Assembly (NCBI GenBank): GCA_027297025.1
Contig: JAPUIM010000072.1
Location: 1 to 11,570, forward strand
DNA from: Bacteroidota bacterium
Lineage (GTDB): Bacteria > Bacteroidota > Bacteroidia > Cytophagales > Cyclobacteriaceae
Length of the DNA stretch: 11,570 nt
Direction: 5' to 3'
Both the position numbers and the translations under genes were made by a program. A model generated the notes under the pieces. The model was given only the letters and a program-made list of their open reading frames with translations, was not told the DNA's origin and made no database searches. Of this stretch, positions 1-8,513 are shown in pieces. The first letter of the stretch is position 1. Each line of letters starts with the position of its first letter.

Positions 1-74
1 TATTTTTTGCGATGGTTTACTTAGGCTTGATAGTACAATGTTAATTTAGAACACAAGATGTGTTTGTACAAAAT

Positions 75-965
75 TTAGGCAATTTTCTTGGTGGCCCAAA
101 ATACCTCAGTAATGGTATCTTGATAATCTTTCAAATATCGATCAAAGTAAGCCATCATGTGCTGGTTGGTAGTGGAAATCTGAAACATGGCCTTTGGTAT
201 GTCAGTCTCCATTTGCAGTTTGATTATCCTGGAAGATAATGCCAAGGCAAGGTTGTGCAATCGGTGGTTAGAGTCAAGAAAAAAACAGGTGCGCTGTAAG
301 GTATCTGGCGAAATTTTATGGGTCATATTCCAGCCTATAACTTCACCCTTATGTTTTAATCCTACACTTAGGTCCTCCATCAATTTGTCGGATTCTTGAA
401 ACGGATCTAATTCGGGCGGGTACCAACCAGTGTTTTGTTTTTCCTGAATCTGTAGACGCTCCTCTGCTGTTATTTGTGACCAAACGAATAATTTATAGGG
501 TTGAGGAAGCTGGTCATAATTTATCCAGGGTGCCTGACTGTAATTTTCACAATGAGCATAACTTAAAATCATTCTTTGCTGAGGATCTTTCCATCCTTGA
601 CTTTTCAGCAGTTTTTCAAGTGCTTTCCGACTTTTCCAGTTGGATTGATAAACCACATCCACCCGATTGTATCCTTTTTCCAACAAACCTCGATCCAGCA
701 ACTGGAGTAAATGAGTACCTATCCCTTTATTTCTTTCCGGGGGAATTACTAAAAACGAAATGATAGTGGCAGCCTGATGCTCAGGTTTGGCTTCCACCAG
801 CAGCAGACCCACCAACTGCTTTTCTTTAATAGCCAAAACAGATATTAAAGGCTCTTTTAACTGATGCTTTTGAGCCTTTTTTCGAAGATTGGGAAAGGTA
901 AGAATTTCCCACTTTCCAATGATGTCTTTAATAGAAGGTGAAGTTGTAACTTGATAATCAACCAT
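75..965 (-). CDS. GNAT-family N-acetyltransferase, probably tandem GNAT fold
   Basis: This gene encodes a protein of about 296 residues that probably transfers an acetyl group from acetyl-CoA to an amine; the substrate cannot be read from the sequence. The first half carries the acetyl-CoA-binding motif A: a beta strand (SFLVIPPE, residues about 70-77) followed by RNKGIG, matching the R/Q-x-x-G-x-G/A loop, then a helix. The second half (about 150-297) lacks a clear motif A and may be a degenerate second GNAT domain, which is an inference. No signal peptide or membrane segment is seen, so it should be cytoplasmic. I chose the ATG at 965; a TTG sits directly before it at 968 and would add one residue. 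It lies 11 bp after the ileS stop and is the last gene of the minus-strand run. The 74 bases beyond it hold only a weak short hairpin. The family call is fairly secure; the specific function is unknown. Confidence 0.8.
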   Translation of the reverse strand: MVDYQVTTSPSIKDIIGKWEILTFPNLRKKAQKHQLKEPLISVLAIKEKQLVGLLLVEAKPEHQAATIISFLVIPPERNKGIGTHLLQLLDRGLLEKGYNRVDVVYQSNWKSRKALEKLLKSQGWKDPQQRMILSYAHCENYSQAPWINYDQLPQPYKLFVWSQITAEERLQIQEKQNTGWYPPELDPFQESDKLMEDLSVGLKHKGEVIGWNMTHKISPDTLQRTCFFLDSNHRLHNLALALSSRIIKLQMETDIPKAMFQISTTNQHMMAYFDRYLKDYQDTITEVFWATKKIA

Positions 966-976
966 CAATGATGGGC

Positions 977-3900
977 CTATACCTCAATCTTGAGCCGTAG
1001 TTTAATGTCATCAATATCCAAGTCAGTGCCGTCTTCTACTTTTTCTGCTAAATTCAATGATAGTGCCTGGGTTTCTTGACAAATGTACTCTCTATTGCTG
1101 ATCAAAGCATCGTTTACCAATTTCTGATTTTTTTCCACATCAATCCGGATCTTGTCCTGTACATCCAAACCCATTTGTTTTCTCAGGTTTTGCACCCGGT
1201 TTATAATATCCCGTGCGATCCCTTCTTTGCGAAGATCTTCAGTAATGTTGATATCCAAAGCCACCGTAAGCTTACCTTCATTGGCCACTGTCCAGCCGGG
1301 AATGTCCTCCGATGATATTTCCACATCTTCCAGGGTGAGTTTAATGGCCTGTTCCGGTAGTTGTAAAAGATATCTCTTTGCTTTTTCAAACTGTTGGATG
1401 TCATCCTGTCCCAATGCCTGGATAGCTGAGCTTATTTCCTTCATTTTGGGACCGTATTCTTTACCTAATTTTCTGAAATTAGGTTTGATTTTCTTGACCA
1501 GGATCCCTGAAGTGTCATCGATATATTCAATACTCTTAATATTTACTTCGGAAAGGATAAGGTGTTCCACTGCCTGGATGTGTTCTTTATCCCTGGCTGA
1601 TAAAACGGGAATAAGGACCTTAGACAAGGGTTGACGAACTTTGATAGTGTGTTTTTTCCTCAAGGAATGGATCAATGAAGAAATATCCTGTGCCAATTGC
1701 ATCTTGTGCTCTAAATCCTTATCGATTGCCGATTTTTGGGTTATTGGGAAATCGGTAAGGTGTACGGAGATAGCTTCTTCCCTTTTTGAAATTTCGTTGA
1801 GGTCGAGGTACAATCGATCGCTAATAAATGGTGCGATGGGGGAAGCCAATTTAGCCACAGTTTTCAAACAGCTGTAGAGGGTTTGGTAAGCAGCTATTTT
1901 ATCCTGGTTATAGCTACTTTTCCAAAACCTTTTACGGTTCAATCGAACATACCAGTTGCTTAAATCGTCGGTTACAAAATTTTGAATGGCTCTGGCTACC
2001 CGGGTTGGTTCATAATCTTCATAGGCTCTGTCTACAGCTAAGACCAAGGAGTTCAATTTGGAAATGATCCAGCGGTCACTTTCATTACGATCTTTTAATG
2101 GAACTTCATCTTCCCGGTAGATAAAATGGTCAAGGTTGGCGTATAAAGCAAAAAAGGAGTAAGTGTTTTGTAAGGTGCCAAAGAACCTTCTTTGCACTTC
2201 AGCTATACCTTTGTTATCGAATTTCAGATTGTCCCAGGGATTGGCATTGGCAATCATGTACCACCTGGTGGCATCAGGACCATATTTGTCAATGGTCTCA
2301 AAAGGATTGACTGCGTTGCCCAGGCGTTTCGACATTTTATTACCCGATTTATCTAAAACCAAACCATTGGAAATCACATTTTTAAAGGCCACACTGTCAA
2401 ATAACATTCCTGCAATAGTGTGCAAGGTAAAAAACCATCCTCTGGTTTGATCAACTCCCTCTGCAATAAAATCAGCGGGAAAATTCTCCTTAAATAATTC
2501 TTGGTTCTCAAAAGGATAATGGTATTGGGCATAAGGCATTGCCCCCGAGTCGAACCACACATCGATAAGATCAGGTTCTCGCAGCATCTTTTTACCAGAA
2601 TCACTCACCAAAATTATTTGGTCTACATAGGGCCGGTGAAGATCAAATTCTTCAGAAAGGCTCTCACTCATAAAACCGGCCTCTACTGCCTTTTCCACCT
2701 CCTGTCTTAACTCTTGCATGGACCCAATACATTTTTGCTCTGTTTTATCCTCGGAAATCCAAATAGGCAATGGAGTTCCCCAAAACCGGGAACGACTTAG
2801 GTTCCAATCAACCAGATTTTCCAGCCAATTCCCAAAACGGCCGGTTCCTGTGGATTTGGGTTTCCAATTGATAGTATTGTTCAAAGCCACCAGCTTGTCT
2901 TTTAAGGCGGTGGTTTTAATAAACCAAGAATCCATGGGATAATACAATACCGGTTTGTCGGTACGCCAACAGTGGGGATAGGAGTGCACGTATTTTTCCA
3001 CCTTAAAAGCTTTATTCTGTTCTTTTAATTTGATGGCAATCAAAACATCGGTCGACTTATAATCAGGATCAGTCTCATCTTTTCCCTCATAATTTTTTAC
3101 ATACATGCCGGCAAAGTCCGTGATCTCATTTACGAACCTTCCCTTTTTATCTACAATAGGAACTTCTTTTCCTTCTTCATCTTTCACCAGTACTCCCGGA
3201 ATGCCATATAACACACTGGTTCGATAGTCATCGGCGCCGAAAGTTTTGGAGATGTGAACGATACCGGCACCTTCATCTGTGGTAACAAAATCACCAGCCA
3301 CCACGGTAAAAGCAGGTAGTGGCAAGGGAACGTAGGGCATAAGTTGTTCATATTGAAGACCCAACAGATCTTCCCCCTTTAATTCCAACAATTCTCGAAA
3401 AGGTATATGTTTATCTCCCGGTTTGTAATCCTCCAGAGCCAAGTCCTCTGCCTTTGCATCGAAATAATCTCCCAATAGCTGTTTGGCAAGTATTACCTTG
3501 ATAGGTTTAAAGGTGTATTGGTTAAAGGTTTGCACCACTGAATATTTTAGGTTCTTTCCTACTGCCAATGCGTTGTTGGCAGGAAGGGTCCAGGGTGTAG
3601 TGGTCCAGGCCAAAAAGAACACTTCATCATCGTCACTGGTAATTAACCTGGGTATAGCGGGATGGTCTGTCTTTTTGATCTTAAACTGGGCTACGATAGA
3701 GGTGTCTTTAATATCTTTATAAGCGCCAGGCATATTCAGTTCATGTGAACTGAGACCGGTACCGGCAGCAGGAGAGTAGGGCTGGATAGTATAACCTTTG
3801 TATAACAGGCCCTTATCATAAAACTTTTTGAGCAAGAACCATACACTTTCCATATAATCCCTGGTGAAGGTGATGTATGGATCCTTTAAGTCCACCCAGT

Positions 3901-4333
3901 ATCCCATTTTTTGGGTGAGATCATCCCACTGGCCCTTATAACGCATTACCGCTTCCTTACATCGGAGGTTGTATTCTTCAACAGAGATCTTTTTGCCAAT
4001 ATCATCTTTGGTTATGCCCAGTTCCTTCTCTACTTCCAGTTCCACAGGTAGGCCGTGAGTATCCCAACCCCCTTTTCTTTTTACCTGAAAGCCTTTTAGG
4101 GTTTTATAGCGGCAAAATATGTCTTTTACCGTCCGGGCCATTACATGGTGGATGCCGGGAGTTCCATTGGCGGATGGAGGCCCTTCATAAAAAGTATAGG
4201 CAGGCTTATCTTTTTTGTTAATTACCGATTTTTCAAATACGCCATGTTTCTTCCAATACTCCAGGATTTCATTTCCTATTGCAGCGTAATCTATTTGCTT
4301 ATATTCTCTATACTTCAATTTCTGATGCGACAT
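977..4333 (-). CDS. ileS: Isoleucyl-tRNA synthetase, type 2 (IleRS2) with GIHH signature
   Basis: This is the cytoplasmic enzyme that charges tRNA-Ile with isoleucine and hydrolyses mischarged valine. At 1118 residues it has the length of the long, eukaryote-like type 2 class. The class I catalytic core is visible: GPPSANGTPGIHH (51-63) at the place of the HIGH motif, DWNLSRSRFWGTPLP (509-523), and KMSKR (666-670). The inserted CP1 editing domain starts near AWTTTPWTLP (242-251) and includes HISKTFGADD (360-369). The C-terminal part carries the anticodon-binding helical domain. Two points are notable. The signature reads G-I-H-H instead of H-x-G-H, a variant I recognise in Bacteroidota type 2 enzymes. 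The editing motif reads HISKTFGADD where HIAPTFGADD is usual. The start ATG at 4333 lies 32 bp after the exporter stop, with no clear Shine-Dalgarno, so transcription from the exporter is likely. The frame is intact. Confidence 0.97.
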   Translation of the reverse strand: MSHQKLKYREYKQIDYAAIGNEILEYWKKHGVFEKSVINKKDKPAYTFYEGPPSANGTPGIHHVMARTVKDIFCRYKTLKGFQVKRKGGWDTHGLPVELEVEKELGITKDDIGKKISVEEYNLRCKEAVMRYKGQWDDLTQKMGYWVDLKDPYITFTRDYMESVWFLLKKFYDKGLLYKGYTIQPYSPAAGTGLSSHELNMPGAYKDIKDTSIVAQFKIKKTDHPAIPRLITSDDDEVFFLAWTTTPWTLPANNALAVGKNLKYSVVQTFNQYTFKPIKVILAKQLLGDYFDAKAEDLALEDYKPGDKHIPFRELLELKGEDLLGLQYEQLMPYVPLPLPAFTVVAGDFVTTDEGAGIVHISKTFGADDYRTSVLYGIPGVLVKDEEGKEVPIVDKKGRFVNEITDFAGMYVKNYEGKDETDPDYKSTDVLIAIKLKEQNKAFKVEKYVHSYPHCWRTDKPVLYYPMDSWFIKTTALKDKLVALNNTINWKPKSTGTGRFGNWLENLVDWNLSRSRFWGTPLPIWISEDKTEQKCIGSMQELRQEVEKAVEAGFMSESLSEEFDLHRPYVDQIILVSDSGKKMLREPDLIDVWFDSGAMPYAQYHYPFENQELFKENFPADFIAEGVDQTRGWFFTLHTIAGMLFDSVAFKNVISNGLVLDKSGNKMSKRLGNAVNPFETIDKYGPDATRWYMIANANPWDNLKFDNKGIAEVQRRFFGTLQNTYSFFALYANLDHFIYREDEVPLKDRNESDRWIISKLNSLVLAVDRAYEDYEPTRVARAIQNFVTDDLSNWYVRLNRKRFWKSSYNQDKIAAYQTLYSCLKTVAKLASPIAPFISDRLYLDLNEISKREEAISVHLTDFPITQKSAIDKDLEHKMQLAQDISSLIHSLRKKHTIKVRQPLSKVLIPVLSARDKEHIQAVEHLILSEVNIKSIEYIDDTSGILVKKIKPNFRKLGKEYGPKMKEISSAIQALGQDDIQQFEKAKRYLLQLPEQAIKLTLEDVEISSEDIPGWTVANEGKLTVALDINITEDLRKEGIARDIINRVQNLRKQMGLDVQDKIRIDVEKNQKLVNDALISNREYICQETQALSLNLAEKVEDGTDLDIDDIKLRLKIEV

Positions 4334-4365
4334 GTATAATTGCTAATTTAAGTTGGCCTAAAAGA

Positions 4366-6804
4366 TCAACCTCTTTTTTCTAAAATATTGCCTGGACCTT
4401 GATCATTCTCTTTGATTTTGATCTGCTTCAGGTCAATATCTTCATCGTCTTGTTCATAATAAAACTCATCGAATTGTTCAATCAGAGGATGATCACCCTT
4501 TTTTCGTTTCCCACTGTCAAAGGTTAACAGCAGTGCGGGTAACAATAGGAGATTGGTAAACAAGGCAACTAATAAAGTAGTGGAGGTCAACATTCCCAGG
4601 GCCTTTGTACCACCAAATTCCGAATAGGAAAAGATTACGAAACCGGCAAAAAGAATGATACAGGTATAGATCATGCTGGGACCGATTTCCAAAATGCTTT
4701 TACTCACCGCCACAGGAACTGAAAAATTACTGGCATATAGTTCCATTCGGTATTTTGCCAATAAGTGTATAGAATAATCAACTGATATCCCAAAGGCGAT
4801 ACTAAAAATAATCGCGGTGCTGGGTTTTAGCGGTATGTCCAGGAATCCCATTAATCCGGCGGTCATTAATAGTGGAATGACGTTAGGGATAAGGGATAAA
4901 ATGATCATCTTCTTATTGTTGAATAAAAGCGCCATAATCAAGGCGATGAGGATAAAGGCCAAGATAAAACTGTTTCTTAGACTTTGAATAAGAAACCGAT
5001 TGCCCTTAATGAAAAGTAGCGTGGTGCCAGTGATCGTTACATCGATATCAGTATCACCAAAGATTTCAGCTATTTTGGGCTTGATCACATGGGTAACCAA
5101 TGAGTCCATTCGGATGGAACCTATATCGGCTACCTTTAGTGATACCCGCATTACCTGGGAATTTGAATCTACGAAAGTATTTAAAAGATTGGAGCTGTCT
5201 TGATTGCTTTTGGACAGATAACGAAATATAAAATTCTTATCCTGCTTGGTGGGAAGATCGTAACGGTCTGGATTGTCATTGTAAAAAGCCTGTCGGATGG
5301 CTTTTATGAAGCTTACTATGGAGATGGGCTTTGAAATATGTTTCTGCTCAGCCAGGAATTGTTCCAATTCATCTACCTTCTTGAGATTATTTAATCTAAG
5401 GATACCTCTTCTTTTTCCAGTATCTATCACCACTTCCAGGGGCATGACCCCGCTAAAGTGAGTTTCAAAAAAATGCAGGTCCTTGATGATTTTGCTATCC
5501 TCTGGTAAATCGTCTACCATAAAGGAAACAGAATACAATTGGGATAATCCATAAATAGAAACCCCTACCACCAGGCCGGTTATACTAAAAATCGCTAGTT
5601 TATGATACCGTACTATATGGTCAAACCCACTTAACATTTTCCCTAGGGGCTTAAACTGAAGGTGCCTCAAATGCCGGGTATTAGGAGGGGGCAGATAAGA
5701 AAATACAGCGGGGATCAGAATAATACTTACCACAAAAGTCGCCATGATATTGAGACTGGCCACTATTCCGAATTCCCTTAAAATTACTATATCGATAAAG
5801 CTCAATACTCCAAAACCTATGGCAGTGGTTGAGTTGGTGATCAGGGTAGCTAATCCGATTTTCTTGACCACCTGGCTCAGGGCCAACATCTTATTTCCAT
5901 GATTTTCGTATTCCTGGTGGTATTTATTCAGCAAATAAACACTATTGGGTATGCCTATTACCACAATGATGGGAGGGAGCAGGCCGGTGAGAAGAGTGAT
6001 TTTGTATCCCAAGAGAGCAAGCGATCCCATGATCCAAACCACTACTACTCCAATAATGATCAAGGGGAAAACTACTGCTTTAGCTGAACGAAAGAACAGG
6101 AACAATATAAATCCGGTGATCAATACTGAAAATAAAAGGAACATTAGCAATTCCCTAGCTAATTGAAGAGTTCCCACCGAGCGCACAAATGGCAGTCCTG
6201 CGTAGTGCAGTTCAATCCCGGTGACTTCGGAGAACATTTCACAGGCATGGATCACATCAGTGATCAGCACATCCCTTTTGCTGGAGTTGAGTATATCTTT
6301 TTGGATGGTAACTAAGATCAAGGTGGCACCATTTTCCTCGTTGATGATCTGGCCACTATAGAATTTTAGATTCAGCACCTGATTTAACATACTATCCAGT
6401 TCCTGCTGTTCCTCAGGAATACTTTCAAAAAGTGGCATCAGGTTGAATTTCTTATTCTTAGAATCCTTTACCAGTTTTTGTAATGAGGGTAAAGAGATTA
6501 CACTGGTCACGCCATTGAGGCTTTTGATTTCGTCGCTGAGATAACTAAATCTTCTGAAGTTTTGAGGATTGTAAAGGGAGCTATCCTTAACTCCAATGGC
6601 AAAAATATTTCCATCCTCTCCAAACCGTTCCTTAAACGCTTTGTAATAGATCATGTCCGGATCGGTGGAGGGAACGGCCTTGCCAAAATCGTAGGACCAT
6701 TCAATGTCGCGGGCTTTGTAACCCATAAAAGCGGTTATCAGGGCAACCGAAAGAATGAAATACAATCTGTATTTAAAAACTATATGGGTGATTTTGGTCC
6801 ACAT
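4366..6804 (-). CDS. RND-superfamily (MMPL-type) exporter
   Basis: The product is a large inner-membrane protein of about 812 residues with the duplicated RND layout: a TM helix, a periplasmic loop, then a cluster of about five TM helices, twice. Numbered from the ATG, TM1 is near 14-30, a loop follows to about 210, helices span about 218-372, TM7 is near 402-420, the second loop runs to about 605, and the last cluster spans about 611-762. A charged cytosolic tail rich in D, E and K closes the protein. The second half holds FGISVDYSIHLL (about 671-682), whose aspartate fits the proton-relay position of MMPL proteins; the matching place in the first half reads VIGIPNSVYLLNKYH and lacks the acid. 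The family (COG1033-like) exports lipids or other hydrophobic molecules; the substrate here is unknown. I chose the ATG at 6804 (MWTKITHIVFKYR). The TTG at 6822 would add six residues but lies inside a candidate promoter -7 box. Confidence 0.9.
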   Translation of the reverse strand: MWTKITHIVFKYRLYFILSVALITAFMGYKARDIEWSYDFGKAVPSTDPDMIYYKAFKERFGEDGNIFAIGVKDSSLYNPQNFRRFSYLSDEIKSLNGVTSVISLPSLQKLVKDSKNKKFNLMPLFESIPEEQQELDSMLNQVLNLKFYSGQIINEENGATLILVTIQKDILNSSKRDVLITDVIHACEMFSEVTGIELHYAGLPFVRSVGTLQLARELLMFLLFSVLITGFILFLFFRSAKAVVFPLIIIGVVVVWIMGSLALLGYKITLLTGLLPPIIVVIGIPNSVYLLNKYHQEYENHGNKMLALSQVVKKIGLATLITNSTTAIGFGVLSFIDIVILREFGIVASLNIMATFVVSIILIPAVFSYLPPPNTRHLRHLQFKPLGKMLSGFDHIVRYHKLAIFSITGLVVGVSIYGLSQLYSVSFMVDDLPEDSKIIKDLHFFETHFSGVMPLEVVIDTGKRRGILRLNNLKKVDELEQFLAEQKHISKPISIVSFIKAIRQAFYNDNPDRYDLPTKQDKNFIFRYLSKSNQDSSNLLNTFVDSNSQVMRVSLKVADIGSIRMDSLVTHVIKPKIAEIFGDTDIDVTITGTTLLFIKGNRFLIQSLRNSFILAFILIALIMALLFNNKKMIILSLIPNVIPLLMTAGLMGFLDIPLKPSTAIIFSIAFGISVDYSIHLLAKYRMELYASNFSVPVAVSKSILEIGPSMIYTCIILFAGFVIFSYSEFGGTKALGMLTSTTLLVALFTNLLLLPALLLTFDSGKRKKGDHPLIEQFDEFYYEQDDEDIDLKQIKIKENDQGPGNILEKRG

Positions 6805-6819
6805 GTCCGAACAAGAGGA

Positions 6820-6827
6820 CAAAGGTA
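6820..6827 (-). promoter_or_regulatory. Candidate Bacteroidota -7 box upstream of the exporter gene
   Basis: On the minus strand these bases read TACCTTTG, a full match to the Bacteroidota primary-sigma -7 consensus TAnnTTTG. The box ends 15 nt before the exporter ATG at 6804, so a transcript would have a leader of roughly 12 nt. No TTG or TTTG is found at the usual 19-21 nt upstream; the nearest is about 29 nt away, so the -33 half is missing. The 110-bp gap (6805-6914) after the dgt stop shows no convincing terminator. A single 8-bp match can occur by chance, hence the modest confidence. Confidence 0.4.
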
Positions 6828-6914
6828 GTGAATTTTCAAATTTATAGTTTACCCTTCAATTCCTAATTATAAGTTATTTATGTCTGGATAATAAGCCATT
6901 TATTGATTGCAGGA

Positions 6915-8276
6915 TCACCCCATTCCAGGAAGAGCAATCCCTTTAATTCTACGGTATTGTTGTAAACAGTTGGAGTCTGTCATTCCAGATACAAAATCCA
7001 GGCCATTGCGAAGGATACCATATATGCCTCTTTCATCATTCAATTTATCTTGGATTTCCCGGGGCAATGACCTCGCCAGGTTCTCTTGCTTTTTGGTGCA
7101 CTTGGCCCTTTCAAAAATGTAATAATATAGGGAGGAAGTAATTTCCTCTAACAAACCGTTGAGCACTTGGAAACCAATGGCTTCGGTTTCTATAACTGTC
7201 TTGGACCGGTAAATGTTCCTTATCGACAATTTTATGATTTGGTATAAACTTTGCCGGGCTGGAATGGATTCTATCAAAGCGCTGTCAAAGGAACCGTCTA
7301 TAATAGAGGATTCACTATCAAGGAACACTTGAGCGGATTGCCGGATCAACTGGTCAATGGCAATGGCCCTCAATACCCCTATTTTTTCATTTTCACTAGC
7401 TATCTTTTTTAGTTTAGATGGATCATAGCGACTGCCTATAATACCTGCCAATAGTTCCTTGGCCGTGGCAAAATCAACCCATCCCAAACGGCAACCATCT
7501 TCCAGATCGATAATGTGGTAACAAATATCATCTGCGGCCTCCACCAGGAAGGTCAATGGATGCCTACACCATTTTAGTTCTTTCTCTTTCCCCAAACGGA
7601 TGAGGCCAACGTTGTCAGCAACTCCTGTGAACTTCTCTTTTTCAGTTTGAAAAAATCCATATTTTTTTTGACTTTTTCGATTTGGGTCGATATTGGCAAG
7701 CAAGGATTCTCTGGGATATTTAGTAAATGTAGCCAGGGTAGCATAAGTGAGTTTCAGTCCCTGGAAGTGTGCATGGTTTAAAATTCGGAAGCCCTGAGCA
7801 TTACCCTCAAAGTTACTGAGGTCTGCCCATTGAGCTGGCCCTACTTTATCCTTAAAAAATAATCCACCAGGATGATTTACAAAAAAATCAGATATAGCAG
7901 CTTCTCCTGAATGTCCAAAGGGTGGATTGCCCAGATCGTGGGCCAGGCAGGCGGCAGCCACGATGGCCCCAAAATCAAATTGGCTTAAATGATGCCCTGC
8001 CAATTTGGGGTGCCTCTGCAAAATCACTTCTCCCACTTTTTTGCCCAATGACCTACCTACACTAGATACCTCCAAACTGTGGGTCAACCGGGTATGAACA
8101 AAATCCTGTTTGGGCAAAGGAATTACCTGGGTCTTGTCTTGTAATTTTCGAAAGGGATGAGAAAAAATAATGCGATCAAAGTCTTTCTCAAATTCGCTTC
8201 TCAGCTGGTCCGGACTGATGTCCTTAGTGGTTTTTGCACCAGGTCTTTGATAGGAGAGTAATTGCAGCCAATTCAT
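6915..8276 (-). CDS. dgt: Deoxyguanosinetriphosphate triphosphohydrolase (dGTPase)
   Basis: This 453-residue cytoplasmic enzyme hydrolyses dGTP (and in many relatives other dNTPs) to the nucleoside and triphosphate, helping control the dNTP pool. The HD-domain metal ligands are visible in order: H66 in RLTH, H113-D114 in AACLAHDLGNPPFGHSGEAA, and D249-D250 in EAADDICYHIIDLEDG. The N-terminal DFDRIIFSHPFRKLQDKTQV (about 32-51) is the typical lead-in to the HD core. The length is a little shorter than the roughly 500 residues of E. coli Dgt and fits the Bacteroidota form. The start MNWLQLLS is supported because relatives I recall also begin with MNW. The gene begins exactly at the edge of the repeat-flanked relic upstream: the ATG overlaps the TGA of the relic's last reading frame (ATGA). 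It therefore has no independent leader, and its expression must come from glyS read-through or from sequence inside the relic. Confidence 0.95.
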   Translation of the reverse strand: MNWLQLLSYQRPGAKTTKDISPDQLRSEFEKDFDRIIFSHPFRKLQDKTQVIPLPKQDFVHTRLTHSLEVSSVGRSLGKKVGEVILQRHPKLAGHHLSQFDFGAIVAAACLAHDLGNPPFGHSGEAAISDFFVNHPGGLFFKDKVGPAQWADLSNFEGNAQGFRILNHAHFQGLKLTYATLATFTKYPRESLLANIDPNRKSQKKYGFFQTEKEKFTGVADNVGLIRLGKEKELKWCRHPLTFLVEAADDICYHIIDLEDGCRLGWVDFATAKELLAGIIGSRYDPSKLKKIASENEKIGVLRAIAIDQLIRQSAQVFLDSESSIIDGSFDSALIESIPARQSLYQIIKLSIRNIYRSKTVIETEAIGFQVLNGLLEEITSSLYYYIFERAKCTKKQENLARSLPREIQDKLNDERGIYGILRNGLDFVSGMTDSNCLQQYRRIKGIALPGMG

Positions 8277-8492
8277 GATACTGGATGCTGGATTCTAGAT
8301 ACTGGATATCGTTGCATATTTGATCCTATAACAAATCCTTGATGGTTTTTGATCACAGATTCCAAAAATCTCTTGATCTTTTCCTAAAACATCCTGCTTT
8401 TTTTTAGATCACTAAATACACGAGGACATTTTGTGAATATCTACTTTTACTTCTCTCGCAAGCTTCCAAATATCCAATTTCTTATAGCTCAT
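8273..8492 (-). pseudogene. Relic of a four-helix-bundle (S23 / 23S rRNA intervening-sequence) protein gene
   Basis: On the minus strand an ATG at 8492 opens 26 codons that start MSYKKLDIWKLAREVK and continue VDIHKMSSCI before a TAG at 8412. This beginning is what I recognise as the N-terminus of the small (about 115-130 residue) four-helix-bundle family related to S23 proteins. The same frame later gives QDVLGK near 8379-8396. In another frame, 8383 down to 8276 gives EKIKRFLESVIKNHQ and then a tail ending RYPVSRIQHPVS, with TGA at 8275-8273. LGK followed by KIxxFLESV is the order expected near the C-terminus of this family. So both ends remain, the middle 60-70 codons are gone, and there is at least one frameshift plus in-frame stops. 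The tail residues are encoded by the 7-bp repeat array. No function is expected now. Homology is from recall of family patterns, not from a search. Confidence 0.75.
8279..8309 (+). repeat. Heptanucleotide array, left arm of an inverted pair
   Basis: Four in-phase 7-bp units, TACTGGA, TGCTGGA, TTCTAGA and TACTGGA, fit TNCTRGA, and the array closes inward with TAT. It begins two bases after the dgt start codon region (ATG at 8276-8274). A 16-bp core, CTGGATTCTAGATACT at 8288-8303, is perfectly complementary to 8534-8549. Read on the minus strand the array encodes the C-terminal tail of the four-helix relic. Confidence 0.85.
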
Positions 8493-8513
8493 TTTTCAAA
8501 TACCATACAACCA

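Noticed and set aside
33..69. Nested inverted repeats (GTACAA/TTGTAC and AACACA/TGTGTT) after the GNAT gene, as a terminator
   Set aside because: The inner stem is six AT-rich pairs with a three-base loop and no T tract follows on the minus strand; the two stems compete for the same bases.
1152..1634. A 160-codon plus-strand frame
   Set aside because: It is antisense to the C-terminal part of ileS and has no recognisable features.
6805..6822. TTG start extending the exporter by six residues
   Set aside because: The added residues (SSCSD) are unremarkable, a nearby ATG exists, and the TTG lies in a candidate -7 box.
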